Shown piece by piece: positions 7,461-16,302 of a DNA stretch of 64,000 bases; position 1 is the stretch's first letter, and every line of letters starts with the position of its first letter. Made by a program: the position numbers and the translations under genes. The stretch lies in contig URDD01000003.1 of assembly GCA_900546395.1 (NCBI GenBank), forward strand, positions 1 to 64,000, given 5' to 3'. This DNA comes from an uncultured Bacteroidales bacterium (GTDB lineage: Bacteria > Bacteroidota > Bacteroidia > Bacteroidales > UBA932). The notes beneath the pieces are model-generated. The model saw only the letters and a program-made list of their open reading frames with translations, was not told the DNA's origin and made no database searches.

Positions 7461-8879
7461 ATGAACAGATTACTTACTACAGTGTTTGGTCTGAGCATCG
7501 CTTCGGCCATTGCGCTTTCAGCGCAGGAATACAAATGCCAGAGACCGGAGGAGGAAAACAGACTTTTCCGTTCAGAGGCAGTTGAAAAGAAAATCGATGA
7601 GGTCCAGTCTCTACTGACTAATCCCCGGCTTGCATGGATGTTTGCAAACTGTTTCCCAAATACCTTGGATACGACAGTTCATTTCCGCAAGGATGAGCAG
7701 GACGGAATGGATGATACATTCGTCTATACCGGAGATATCCATGCCATGTGGCTTCGCGATTCAGGTGCTCAGGTATGGCCATATGTCCAGCTGGCAAATG
7801 AAGATGAAGAATTGCGCCGCATGCTTGCCGGTGTCATTAACAGACAGTTCAAACTGATTAACATTGACCCTTATGCCAATGCTTTCAATGACGGTCCTAC
7901 TGGCGGCGAGTGGATGTCCGACTTTACAGACATGAACCCCAATGTCCATGAACGCAAGTGGGAAATAGATTCACATTGCTACCCTATCCGTCTTGCGTAT
8001 GAGTACTGGAAAGTTACTGGTGATACTTCGGTATTCGGAGAAGTATGGGAAAAAGCTATATCAAACATACTGAAGACCCTTAGGGAGCAGCAGCGCAAGG
8101 ATGGTCTCGGTCCGTATAGTTTTATGAGAACGACTGCCCGCCAGCTGGATACGAAGTGCTGCAGCGGCTATGGCAATCCTGTCAATCCTGTAGGTCTTAT
8201 CGTTTCTTCATTCAGACCTTCGGATGATGCCACGACTTTTGACTTTCTTGTTCCGTCCAACTTCTTTGCCGTAACATCGCTACGTAAGGCTGCCGAGATT
8301 CTCGTCGAGGTAAACGGCAACAAGGCTCTTGCCAAAGAGTGCAAGGCTCTTGCAGATGAAGTGGAGAAGGCGTTGAAGAAATATGCTATAGTAGAGCATC
8401 CGAAGTTCGGAAAGATTTATGCATTCGAAGTTGACGGATTTGGAAACAAATTCCTTATGGATGATTCAAATGCACCAAGTCTTCTTTCTATGGCTTATCT
8501 TGGAGATGTTGATATCAATGACCCGATTTATCAGAATACCCGCCGTTTCGTATGGAGCGAGTATAACCCTTATTTCTTCAAGGGAACAGCAGGAGAGGGT
8601 ATAGGCGGCCCGCATGTAGGTTATGATATGGTCTGGCCGATGAGTATAATGATGAAAGCCTTTACATCACAGAGTGACAAGGAAATCAAGTGGTGTATAG
8701 AGACGCTTATGACGACAGATGCCGGTACAGGCTTTATGCATGAGTCCTTCCATAAGGATGATCCGTCCAAATTTACGCGAGAGTGGTTTGCATGGCAGAA
8801 TACTCTGTTTGGAGAGTTGATTCTCAAACTTATAGCAGACGGCAAGCTTGATTTGCTGAACAGTATAAAAATAAAATAG
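7461..8879 (+). CDS. Glycoside hydrolase family 125, exo-alpha-1,6-mannosidase
   Basis: This 472-aa protein with a signal peptide (cut near residue 21) belongs to GH125 (formerly DUF1237). Characterised members remove alpha-1,6-linked mannose from non-reducing ends by an inverting mechanism. Family hallmarks are GDIHAMWLRDSGAQV (91-105), NAFNDGPTGGEWMSDFTDM, the DDATTFDFLVPSNFFAV segment and the C-terminal block FMHESFHKDDP with E428, where the base glutamate is expected. The (alpha/alpha)6 fold length is normal. The gene has its own promoter and no glycan-uptake neighbours. Its activity would complement the GH76 endo-alpha-1,6-mannanase of the locus 47 kb away, probably by trimming imported mannobiose in the periplasm. 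That link is inference. Confidence 0.92.
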   Translation: MNRLLTTVFGLSIASAIALSAQEYKCQRPEEENRLFRSEAVEKKIDEVQSLLTNPRLAWMFANCFPNTLDTTVHFRKDEQDGMDDTFVYTGDIHAMWLRDSGAQVWPYVQLANEDEELRRMLAGVINRQFKLINIDPYANAFNDGPTGGEWMSDFTDMNPNVHERKWEIDSHCYPIRLAYEYWKVTGDTSVFGEVWEKAISNILKTLREQQRKDGLGPYSFMRTTARQLDTKCCSGYGNPVNPVGLIVSSFRPSDDATTFDFLVPSNFFAVTSLRKAAEILVEVNGNKALAKECKALADEVEKALKKYAIVEHPKFGKIYAFEVDGFGNKFLMDDSNAPSLLSMAYLGDVDINDPIYQNTRRFVWSEYNPYFFKGTAGEGIGGPHVGYDMVWPMSIMMKAFTSQSDKEIKWCIETLMTTDAGTGFMHESFHKDDPSKFTREWFAWQNTLFGELILKLIADGKLDLLNSIKIK

Positions 8880-8897
8880 TTCGGCACTGATATTGCA

Positions 8898-8958
8898 CTG
8901 TTCCTGTCCGGCTGTCTTTTCCGTACTTAGTGTCAGAATGTCAGCCGTACAGGAACAG
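8898..8958 (+). terminator. Large hairpin between GH125 and ferritin genes
   Basis: CTGTTCCTGTCCGGCTG (8898-8914) pairs with CAGCCGTACAGGAACAG (8942-8958): 16 of 17 positions are paired around a 27-nt loop, and AACGTTTT follows. It could end the GH125 transcript. It also sits only 22 bp before the ferritin start codon, so it may instead be a leader structure controlling ferritin. Confidence 0.5.
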
Positions 8959-8980
8959 AACGTTTTAAATTATATATATT

Positions 8981-9460
8981 ATGATTACAGAAAAACTTCA
9001 GAAAGCTTTCAATGATCAGATCACTGCTGAGCTTTGGTCTTCAAATCTTTATCTTCAGATGTCCTTCTACCTTGCAAAAGAAGGATGGGACGGCTTCGCT
9101 CACTGGATGCAGAAGCAGTCAGAGGAAGAAAGAGCACATGCAATCGAACTTGCACAGTATCTTGTGAAGAGAGGCGGTACAGCTGAAGTCAGTATGATAG
9201 ATGTCGTTCCTGCAGGCTGGGGCAGTCTCGAGGAGGTTTTCAAGCATGTTTATGAGCATGAATGCCATGTTTCACAGCTGATAAACGACCTTACTGATGT
9301 GGCTTCTGCAGAAAAGGACAAGCCTACTCAGGATTTCCTCTGGGGCTTTATACGTGAGCAGGTTGAAGAGGAGGCTACTGCTGCATCCGTACTTGACAAA
9401 ATCAGGAAGGCAGGTCAGGCAGGCTATCTTTTCCTTGATGCCCAGATGGCCAAGAGGTAA
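8981..9460 (+). CDS. ftnA: Ferritin
   Basis: This 159-aa non-haem ferritin stores iron as a 24-subunit cytoplasmic cage. The ferroxidase ligands are present: E17 (QITAE), E50 and H53 in SEEERAHA, a Glu in helix 3 (HVYEHECHVSQ) and the QVEEEA stretch in helix 4. The typical start MITEKLQKAFNDQI and the end LDAQMAKR match bacterial FtnA proteins at normal length. The large hairpin just upstream could influence its expression. No Fur-like box was recognised. A strong bidirectional terminator follows and separates it from the convergent gltX. Confidence 0.95.
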   Translation: MITEKLQKAFNDQITAELWSSNLYLQMSFYLAKEGWDGFAHWMQKQSEEERAHAIELAQYLVKRGGTAEVSMIDVVPAGWGSLEEVFKHVYEHECHVSQLINDLTDVASAEKDKPTQDFLWGFIREQVEEEATAASVLDKIRKAGQAGYLFLDAQMAKR

Positions 9461-9512
9461 TTGATTCGGGCCAGCTGAGGCTTTATCCCGGGCCGGCTTT
9501 CCTGCTTATGGA

Positions 9513-9572
9513 AAAAGAATGTGGGGGTGACTTCAAAGCCTTAAGGCTTTATGGTCACCCCCACATTCTTTT
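9513..9572. terminator. Bidirectional terminator between ftnA and gltX
   Basis: A perfect 19-bp stem (9513-9531 with 9554-9572, arm core GAATGTGGGGGTGAC) is A-rich at its base, so it reads as stem plus T-run on both strands. The loop contains its own perfect 16-bp palindrome, AAAGCCTTAAGGCTTT. It serves the convergent ftnA and cell-division operons. Confidence 0.85.
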
Positions 9573-9613
9573 ACTGACAGACCGGTTTCCGTTACTGAAT
9601 GTTCTTTGAAATT

Positions 9614-9701
9614 CATTTGGTACCGCAGAGCGTCTGTTTCCGTACCAAATGCTCTCCGCAAGCCGTTTGGTACCGTAGAGATGCCTTTCCCGTACCAAAT
9701 G
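9614..9701. repeat. Pair of palindromic repeats, 50-bp period
   Basis: Two units of about 38 bp carry the inverted ends CATTTGGTACCG and CCGTACCAAATG: 9614-9651 and 9664-9701. Equivalent bases are 50 bp apart. Each can fold into a hairpin with 9-10 paired bases. A decayed pair of the same family lies at 1385-1463. The second unit ends only 3 bp before the gltX stop codon. Confidence 0.7.
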
Positions 9702-9704
9702 CCG

Positions 9705-11354
9705 TTAGAGCGTCGCTTTGATATGCTCTATGCGGGAAGCAAGCTCTTTTCTTCCGATGAGAGATACGATGTCGGCGATTCCGAGTCCGCTTGATGCTCC
9801 TACAAGAGCCAGTCTCAGGCAGTTCATTACTTTTCCCATAGGCCATTCGTGGCTGCGGATGAACTCTTCAAGAGGCCCTTCTATCTGTTCTTTGGTAAAT
9901 TCCGGTCCTGTTGCATTGCCTCCGTCAAAATTCTCTATGAATTCGGCCACCTGTAGGGCGAGAGTGTAGTTTTCTTCTTTCCAGAATTTGGCGGCATCTT
10001 TTTCGGCATATGTTTCCGGAGCCACAAAAAGATAGGATGCTATATCCCAGAAATCGGCGACAAAAGAAGCTCTTTCCTTAATCAGTCCGACTACATCCTG
10101 AACATATTTTACAGTGAAAATATGGTTTTTGAAGTCTGCTCCCTGTACAGTCATTTCAGAACCTGCGGTGATGGCGCATTTAGGACATTCCACTACCTGC
10201 ATTCCGTGCTGTTCCAGAACTGGAATGAAAAGTTTTGTAAGTTCTTCTACAGACTTGGTACGGAGATATTCCTTGTTGTACCATTTCGCTTTGTCAGCAT
10301 TGAAGCGGGCGCCTGATTTTATGACTCTTTCCAGCGAGAAAGCCTGTATGAGTTCGTCCATAGTGAACAACTCCCTGTCATCTCCCGGGTTCCATCCAAG
10401 CATGGCCAGAAGGTTTACAAATGCCTCAGGGAAGTATCCGTCTTCTCTGTATCCGCGTGAAACCTCTCCTTCTGCATTGGTCCACTTTAAAGGGAAGACA
10501 GGGAAACCGAGGCGGTCTCCGTCGCGCTTGCTGAGCTTGCCCTTGCCGTCAGGCTTTAGAAGAAGTGACAGGTGGGCAAATCTCGGCTGGCTGTCCTGCC
10601 ATCCGAATGCTTCATAAAGAAGATAGTGGAGCGGAAGTGAAGGAAGCCACTCCTCACCGCGGATAACTTCTGTGATTTCCATAAGGTGGTCATCCACTAT
10701 GTTTGCAAGGTGGTATGTAGGCAGTTCGTCAGCCCTTTTCCACAGTACCTTGTCGTCCAGTGTGTCGGTATTGACTTCTATATGTCCTCTGATGAGGTCA
10801 TCCATTTTCACTACGCGGTCTTCCGGCATTTTGAAGCGGATAGTCCAGTCTGTATGGGTCTCCAAAAGTGGTCTCCACTCGCTTTCCGGCATGGAAATGG
10901 AGTTGCGGAGGGATTTGCGTGTGATATGGTTGTATATGAAGGTCTGTTTCTGTGCTTCCATTTCAGCTCTTTTTGCAGAAAGTTCTTCAGCAGTGTCAAA
11001 TGCATAATAAGCATAACCTTTTTCTACCAGTTCTTCAGCATATTTGCGGTATATGCCTCGTCTCTGAGACTGTCTGTATGGAGCATGAGGGTGTCTTGCC
11101 GATGGAGTCTCCACTACATTTCCCTGAGCATCCACTCCTTCGTCCGGAATGATGCCGCACCAGTTTAATGCTTCTATGATATATTTTTCTGCTCCTGGAA
11201 CAAACCTCTGTGAGTCAGTATCTTCTATTCTTATTATGAAGTCTCCGCCCCTCTGTTTCGCAAACAGGTAATTGTAGAGAGCTGTTCGGACGCCTCCCAT
11301 GTGGAGAGGACCTGTTGGAGAAGGTGCAAACCTTACCCTTGTTTTTCTTTCCAT
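9705..11354 (-). CDS. gltX: Glutamate--tRNA ligase
   Basis: This 549-aa class I aminoacyl-tRNA synthetase charges tRNA-Glu in the cytoplasm. The HIGH-type signature is FAPSPTGPLHMGG near the start, and the KMSKS-type loop is KLSKRDGD. Also visible are the RIEDTD motif and the catalytic-domain block IRGEEWLPSLPLH. It is longer than the E. coli enzyme (about 470 aa), as usual in Bacteroidota, with extra residues in the anticodon-binding half including a CPKC pair. It is the last gene of the cell-wall and division operon, 12 bp after ftsZ, so it is probably co-transcribed. It ends in the shared bidirectional terminator. Confidence 0.97.
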   Translation of the reverse strand: MERKTRVRFAPSPTGPLHMGGVRTALYNYLFAKQRGGDFIIRIEDTDSQRFVPGAEKYIIEALNWCGIIPDEGVDAQGNVVETPSARHPHAPYRQSQRRGIYRKYAEELVEKGYAYYAFDTAEELSAKRAEMEAQKQTFIYNHITRKSLRNSISMPESEWRPLLETHTDWTIRFKMPEDRVVKMDDLIRGHIEVNTDTLDDKVLWKRADELPTYHLANIVDDHLMEITEVIRGEEWLPSLPLHYLLYEAFGWQDSQPRFAHLSLLLKPDGKGKLSKRDGDRLGFPVFPLKWTNAEGEVSRGYREDGYFPEAFVNLLAMLGWNPGDDRELFTMDELIQAFSLERVIKSGARFNADKAKWYNKEYLRTKSVEELTKLFIPVLEQHGMQVVECPKCAITAGSEMTVQGADFKNHIFTVKYVQDVVGLIKERASFVADFWDIASYLFVAPETYAEKDAAKFWKEENYTLALQVAEFIENFDGGNATGPEFTKEQIEGPLEEFIRSHEWPMGKVMNCLRLALVGASSGLGIADIVSLIGRKELASRIEHIKATL

Positions 11355-11366
11355 ATCTGTATGTCT

Positions 11367-12626
11367 TTATTTTATATTGTCAGTATTTTTTCTTTTTGTG
11401 ATACGCCTTATTGAAGGAGTTGCCTCCAATTCTCCTATATTCTGTCCAGGGCCGACTGCAAGTGTAGGCTTGTTTTCTTCCGAGAAGTGGAATTTGCGGA
11501 CATTCTCAGAATTATTGTAGCCTATTTTCTTGATATTGTTTTCTTCTTCTTCCGATATCTCAATATCAAGCTCTGATGCTGCTGTTTTCGTATATTGGAA
11601 GTCCCAGTCTATTTTTATGATATTGTCAGGACTTATCATAGACGGAATGTCTTTTTTGAATCCTGTGGCTATCACTGTTATGCTTACCTTGTCTCCCCAT
11701 GCCGGATCGTCTTCCCATACCAGACCGCTCTTGAAATTATTTGCCTTGCCGGTGTAGTCCCCGATCATCTTGTTGATTTTGTTCAGGTCGTCCATGATAA
11801 GACCGTTGTCGTTTTTCCCTCCGGCAATGTTGACAAGGACATTTTTGGCTGTCTTGAGATTATAGTTGTTCAAAAGCGGTGACTCAAGTGCTCCTTTTAC
11901 TGCATCTTCTATCCTGTGCTCTCCGGTACCGGTACCGCAGCCCATAAGTGCAACTCCGCTGTTTCTCATCATTGCGCTTACATCGGCGAAATCGACGTTT
12001 ATATATCCGGACTTGCTTATTATCTCCGTTATTCCGCGGACAGCAGTGGCAAGGACCTCGTCCGCTTTAGGAAATGCCTCATGCAGAAGCATGTTCCCGA
12101 AGCAGTCGTAAAGCTTTTCATTGTTGATAATCAGTAGGCTGTCGACATTCTTCTCAAGTTCATTTATTCCGTCCATCGCCTTTGCGTATTTTTCCGAACC
12201 TTCAAACTTGAAGGGAATTGTCACTACCGCTACAGTAAGTATCCCTCGTGTCTTGGCCATGTTGGCTATTACAGGAGAGGCTCCTGTTCCTGTTCCTCCT
12301 CCCATTCCTGCAGTGATGAATACCATTTTGGTATTGTTGTCCAGGATTTCGGCAATCTTGCTCTCTGCTTCTATTGCTGCATTCCTTCCTTTTGTAGGGT
12401 CACATCCTGCGCCCAAGGTTCCGATTGGAAGTTTGATAGGGACTTCGCATTTGTTAAGAGCCTGCGCATCAGTGTTGCAGACAATGAATGTACAGCCCTT
12501 GACCTTCTGGTTATACATATAATTGACGGCATTGCATCCGCCGCCGCCTACTCCGATTACTTTTATTATGGAGTTTTCCGGAGTCCAGTCTGCCGGAACA
12601 AATATGTCTGTATTATTTTCATTCAT
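11367..12626 (-). CDS. ftsZ: Cell division protein FtsZ
   Basis: This 419-aa tubulin-like GTPase polymerises into the division ring. The GTP-binding signature GGGTGTG is at residues 109-115 after MVFITAGM. VGGGGCNAVNYM (27-38) and NTDAQAL (51-57) are also in place, together with the T7-loop catalytic block NVDFADV. A variable acidic linker leads to the C-terminal peptide TPSIRRITKRKN, the part that binds FtsA and other membrane anchors. It lies 27 bp after ftsA in the dcw operon. Confidence 0.98.
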   Translation of the reverse strand: MNENNTDIFVPADWTPENSIIKVIGVGGGGCNAVNYMYNQKVKGCTFIVCNTDAQALNKCEVPIKLPIGTLGAGCDPTKGRNAAIEAESKIAEILDNNTKMVFITAGMGGGTGTGASPVIANMAKTRGILTVAVVTIPFKFEGSEKYAKAMDGINELEKNVDSLLIINNEKLYDCFGNMLLHEAFPKADEVLATAVRGITEIISKSGYINVDFADVSAMMRNSGVALMGCGTGTGEHRIEDAVKGALESPLLNNYNLKTAKNVLVNIAGGKNDNGLIMDDLNKINKMIGDYTGKANNFKSGLVWEDDPAWGDKVSITVIATGFKKDIPSMISPDNIIKIDWDFQYTKTAASELDIEISEEEENNIKKIGYNNSENVRKFHFSEENKPTLAVGPGQNIGELEATPSIRRITKRKNTDNIK

Positions 12627-12653
12627 AACCCAAGTCTCTTATTGAAAAGCCTG

Positions 12654-14123
12654 TTATACTTCTTCGTTTTTCATTCCGTCATACAGGGAGTCTGTGAATT
12701 GGTCCAGCTTTTTCTTCAGCCAGGTAATCTTCTTTCCTCCCCATGGCCCTTTCTTTCCCGTTTTCTCCTCAGCCTTCTTTTTCGCTTCTTCAATCCTCCG
12801 CTCTTTTTCTTCCTCACTTTCAGGGAACAGTTCTGTATTTGTCTGTTCAGCTTCCTTTGTCTGCGTATTGTTTTCTGCTGCAATCTCCTCTGCCGGAGTT
12901 TCTATTACAACAGAAGTTCGTGGACGGTTTCCGTCTTCAATAACCGCACATTCTGGACAGTTGTCCTTGATGGCGGCGAGAATCATACCTATGGATGTCG
13001 CTGCTTCAGCCTCATGTACTCCTATACAGCCTGACCCTGAGAAGACAGGCTTCGGATAGCCGATTCTTACAGAATAGCCGGACATCTCTGTTATGAAGTT
13101 CTTGCAATTGGCCAGGTTGGCTCCTCCTCCCGTAAGGACAATACCACTTCTCAGACTGTCTGCAAAACCGCTGCGTTCTATTTCATACAGAATGGCTTCC
13201 ATTATTTCCTGAACTCTGCTTGAAATCACTTCTGAGAGGTATTTTACGGGAAGATCTTTATATTGTGCAGTTGTCCCGATGTTGATTCGCAGGATTTTGT
13301 CGTTCATATTCTGAAGCTTTTCAGGCATGCATATACCGTATGCAAGTTTCAGATTTTCAGCAAGATTTTCAGAGAATATCTTGCACTCGTTGTCAATGTC
13401 GTAAGTAATAGACCTTCCTCCGAACGGGATGGCTGCGTAATGCCTCATTATGTTGCCTGAATGTATGCTTACAGATGTTACTCCGGCACCGAAATCTATC
13501 AGGGCTACGCCACTTTCCATTTCCGCGTATGTAAGGACTGCTCTGGATGTCGTGTCCGGTGTAAAGTATTTTCCTGCAACGGCTATACCTAACTGGTTGA
13601 ATACCATATCGATATTCTGGAGGTATCTCTTAAGTCCTATGAAAATCTTGAAATTTCCTTCCAGTTTGTCGCTTGCCATTCCGATTATGTCTTTTTCGAT
13701 GAGCTGGAAGTCCTCTGATGTGGAGAAAGACTGGGCTACTGCTCCGAAAAGTACTTCCTTGTCATTTCCAAGCGGGTATTCGTCCTGGGCGATAGATTTG
13801 ATATAATTTATGTCATCCATTGAAATACATTCGTCAGGATTGTGGTCAATGCTTCCCTGATTGGTTTCCTGACGCACGCTGTACCGAGGCATTCCTACCA
13901 CAGCCTGCGTGATTTTCATATTCAGCTCCCTTTCTGCATTTTCAATGACAGGTCTCAATGTGTCTGCCACTTGTTTCGGATTGAGAACATAGCTGTACCT
14001 TATTCCGACAGAAGGGGTTTCCTTATAATAAATGACCTGAATGTCTTCGCCGCTGACTCTTGCTATAGTTACAGCCAGTTTTGATGTTCCCAAGTCAATT
14101 GCCACTATATGTTTTTCGTCCAT
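12654..14123 (-). CDS. ftsA: Cell division protein FtsA
   Basis: This 489-aa actin-fold ATPase tethers FtsZ to the membrane and recruits later division proteins. The phosphate-1 motif IDLGTSKLAV lies at the N-terminus, followed by the 1C domain typical of FtsA, phosphate-2 (LIDFGAGVTS) and the adenosine motif GIVLTGGGANL. The tail after about residue 400 is a long, charged, low-complexity linker rich in E and K, ending in a basic amphipathic helix, WLKKKLDQFTDSLYDGM, which fits the membrane-targeting sequence. It is longer than E. coli FtsA (420 aa) because of this linker. It lies 17 bp after ftsQ. Confidence 0.96.
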   Translation of the reverse strand: MDEKHIVAIDLGTSKLAVTIARVSGEDIQVIYYKETPSVGIRYSYVLNPKQVADTLRPVIENAERELNMKITQAVVGMPRYSVRQETNQGSIDHNPDECISMDDINYIKSIAQDEYPLGNDKEVLFGAVAQSFSTSEDFQLIEKDIIGMASDKLEGNFKIFIGLKRYLQNIDMVFNQLGIAVAGKYFTPDTTSRAVLTYAEMESGVALIDFGAGVTSVSIHSGNIMRHYAAIPFGGRSITYDIDNECKIFSENLAENLKLAYGICMPEKLQNMNDKILRINIGTTAQYKDLPVKYLSEVISSRVQEIMEAILYEIERSGFADSLRSGIVLTGGGANLANCKNFITEMSGYSVRIGYPKPVFSGSGCIGVHEAEAATSIGMILAAIKDNCPECAVIEDGNRPRTSVVIETPAEEIAAENNTQTKEAEQTNTELFPESEEEKERRIEEAKKKAEEKTGKKGPWGGKKITWLKKKLDQFTDSLYDGMKNEEV

Positions 14124-14140
14124 AATTTATTGAACTTGAA

Positions 14141-14923
14141 TTATTTTCTACAAATTATCTGGTTGTCAAACTTCACGTTGACCGTTCTGTATTGCCCCTC
14201 GCCCCTGGCAGGGACAACGCTTTCGTAATATTTTTCTATTCTCCTGAATTTTTCTTCAGGCTTGTCAGGGCTGCCGAAAATGAATTTTTCCTTTCCTTCT
14301 CTCGGAACCATTATAAGGTCTCCGTTTCCGCTTACCGTTATCTGTACTATATTTTCTCTCCAGACCTTATTGTCATTCAGATATTCAGCAAGACGGATGA
14401 TTTTCTCAAGCCAGATACGTCCTTTCTCATCGGTTACCCTGCCTTTATATCCGCTTTCGGCATTCAGAGGGATGGCTCCGTCTATTACAGGTACATATGC
14501 AGCATAGCTGGACTGTAGTGGAAACAGAAAACCTTCTGCATCTGCATAAAAGCCTCCACTGGCTTTCTGAAACCTCAGAATAGGCTTGCGTTGTGTCACA
14601 TTTATATTGAGTGTTCCGTCCTTTGTGATATATGCCTGGCTTTTCATGACAGCGCTTTGCCTGTCAATAATCTGTTCAATTTGCGCAAGGTTGATACTGT
14701 CTGCGTATTTTCCTATATATCCTCCGGATTCTGAGTCCAGAAAGCTTTTGATGTCAGATTTGGATACGAAACTGTTTTCGAGGCTGTCTATTATTGTTAC
14801 AGACAGCCTCGTACACTTTAATGAGCTGCGTTTGGAGGCGCTTATACCCAAGGCAACAGCCAGGGCAAACAGCATTGTCCCCAGACTTGCAGCGTACAGT
14901 GTGTATTTTATAAACGGTTTCAT
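14141..14923 (-). CDS. ftsQ: Cell division protein FtsQ
   Basis: This 260-aa bitopic inner-membrane protein of the divisome connects the early ring with FtsL and the septal synthase. A short cytoplasmic start is followed by one transmembrane helix (about residues 9-29), a POTRA-like segment (TRLSVTIIDSLENSFVSKSD onward) and the beta domain containing VTQRKPILRF. Sequence conservation is low, as usual for the family, so the call rests on architecture and position between murC (14 bp) and ftsA. Confidence 0.9.
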   Translation of the reverse strand: MKPFIKYTLYAASLGTMLFALAVALGISASKRSSLKCTRLSVTIIDSLENSFVSKSDIKSFLDSESGGYIGKYADSINLAQIEQIIDRQSAVMKSQAYITKDGTLNINVTQRKPILRFQKASGGFYADAEGFLFPLQSSYAAYVPVIDGAIPLNAESGYKGRVTDEKGRIWLEKIIRLAEYLNDNKVWRENIVQITVSGNGDLIMVPREGKEKFIFGSPDKPEEKFRRIEKYYESVVPARGEGQYRTVNVKFDNQIICRK

Positions 14924-14937
14924 TCTGAACTGTCCGG

Positions 14938-16302
14938 TTAATTCGATTCTAATCTGCCTCTTAGCATTTCTGTTATATCTCCCGTAAATCTGTCTATGTT
15001 TCCTGCTCCGAAGGTTGCCAGGACATCAACCGGTTCTTTGGCAAGGTATCCCATCAGTTCTTCTCTCTTCAGCAGAACTTTTTCAGGTCCTTCCACCTTG
15101 TCAAAGATTATCTCTGACGTTATGCCAGGAATAGGTTCTTCACGGGCAGGGTAGATGTCCAGCAGTATGACTTTGTCTGTCTTGCTGAGGGATTCGGCAA
15201 ACTCCTGCGCAAAGTCACGTGTCCTGGTATAAAGGTGCGGCTGGAATATGGCAGTGAGTTTTCTGCCCGGAAATATTTCACGGATTGAGCTGATTGCCGA
15301 GGACAATTCCTTCGGATGGTGGGCATAGTCATCTATATACGAGCACTCAGGTGTGTTCAGGTGGATATCGAACCTCCTTTTTACTCCGGAAAATGATGCA
15401 ATGGCTTCTTTAATCTGCCCGGTCTTAAGTCCGTATATAATAGCTGTTGCAGCGGCTGCGATGCCGTTTTCTACATTGACCCAGCCTGGTACTCCTACTT
15501 TACAGCCGTCAATATGTCCTCCGGGATAGTTAAGACGGAAATTCAGATATCCGCACTTGTCTATATTTATTTCTGATGCATAAAAGTCGGCAGCGGAGTT
15601 GTCGTACGAATATGTCATGACTTTGGCCCCAGTGTCTTTTCCGGTAATGTCTAAGCCGTATTTAGCGATAACTGTTCCGCTAACCTGACTTGCAAACTCC
15701 CTGAATGCAGCCTTTATGTGTTCCAAATCCGAATAAATGTCCAGATGGTCTGCATCCATTGATGTGATGACCGCAATTTCCGGATGCAGCTGGAGGAATG
15801 ATCTGTCGAATTCATCAGCTTCGGCTACGATTACATTGTTCCGGCTGATAAGGAGGTTTGAGCCGTAGTTTTTGCTGATGCCTCCGAGAAATGCAGAGCA
15901 TCCTTCTCCGCTTGCCTGGAAAATATGTGCAAGCAGTGTGCTTGTGGTGGTTTTTCCGTGTGTTCCGGCTATTGCAAGACATCGTTGTCCGGCCGAAATT
16001 TCCCCGAGAATACGGGATCTTTTTACTACTTTATATCCGTGAGCGCGGACATATGAGAGTTCGCCCATATCGTCAGGAATGGCCGGCGTATATACTACGA
16101 GAGTTGATTCCGCACTTGAAGGTACATAAGCGATGTTGTCTTCATAGTGTATGGCAATGCCTTCTTTTTCAAGCTCTCTGGTGAGGTCGGAAGGCGTACG
16201 GTCGTAGCCGGATACGGCATATCCCCTGGCGTTGTAGTACCGCGCTATCGCACTCATTCCAATGCCTCCGATTCCTATGAAGTATATGTCTTTGTAATCC
16301 AT
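14938..16302 (-). CDS. murC: UDP-N-acetylmuramate--L-alanine ligase
   Basis: This 454-aa cytoplasmic Mur ligase adds the first residue, L-alanine, to UDP-MurNAc using ATP. The N-terminal dinucleotide-like domain begins with IYFIGIGGIGMSAIARY, the ATP loop is IAGTHGKTTTSTLLA, and DADHLDIY and DDYAHHPKE mark the catalytic centre and the C-terminal domain. Its start codon directly abuts the murG stop, which implies coupled translation. Confidence 0.97.
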   Translation of the reverse strand: MDYKDIYFIGIGGIGMSAIARYYNARGYAVSGYDRTPSDLTRELEKEGIAIHYEDNIAYVPSSAESTLVVYTPAIPDDMGELSYVRAHGYKVVKRSRILGEISAGQRCLAIAGTHGKTTTSTLLAHIFQASGEGCSAFLGGISKNYGSNLLISRNNVIVAEADEFDRSFLQLHPEIAVITSMDADHLDIYSDLEHIKAAFREFASQVSGTVIAKYGLDITGKDTGAKVMTYSYDNSAADFYASEINIDKCGYLNFRLNYPGGHIDGCKVGVPGWVNVENGIAAAATAIIYGLKTGQIKEAIASFSGVKRRFDIHLNTPECSYIDDYAHHPKELSSAISSIREIFPGRKLTAIFQPHLYTRTRDFAQEFAESLSKTDKVILLDIYPAREEPIPGITSEIIFDKVEGPEKVLLKREELMGYLAKEPVDVLATFGAGNIDRFTGDITEMLRGRLESN

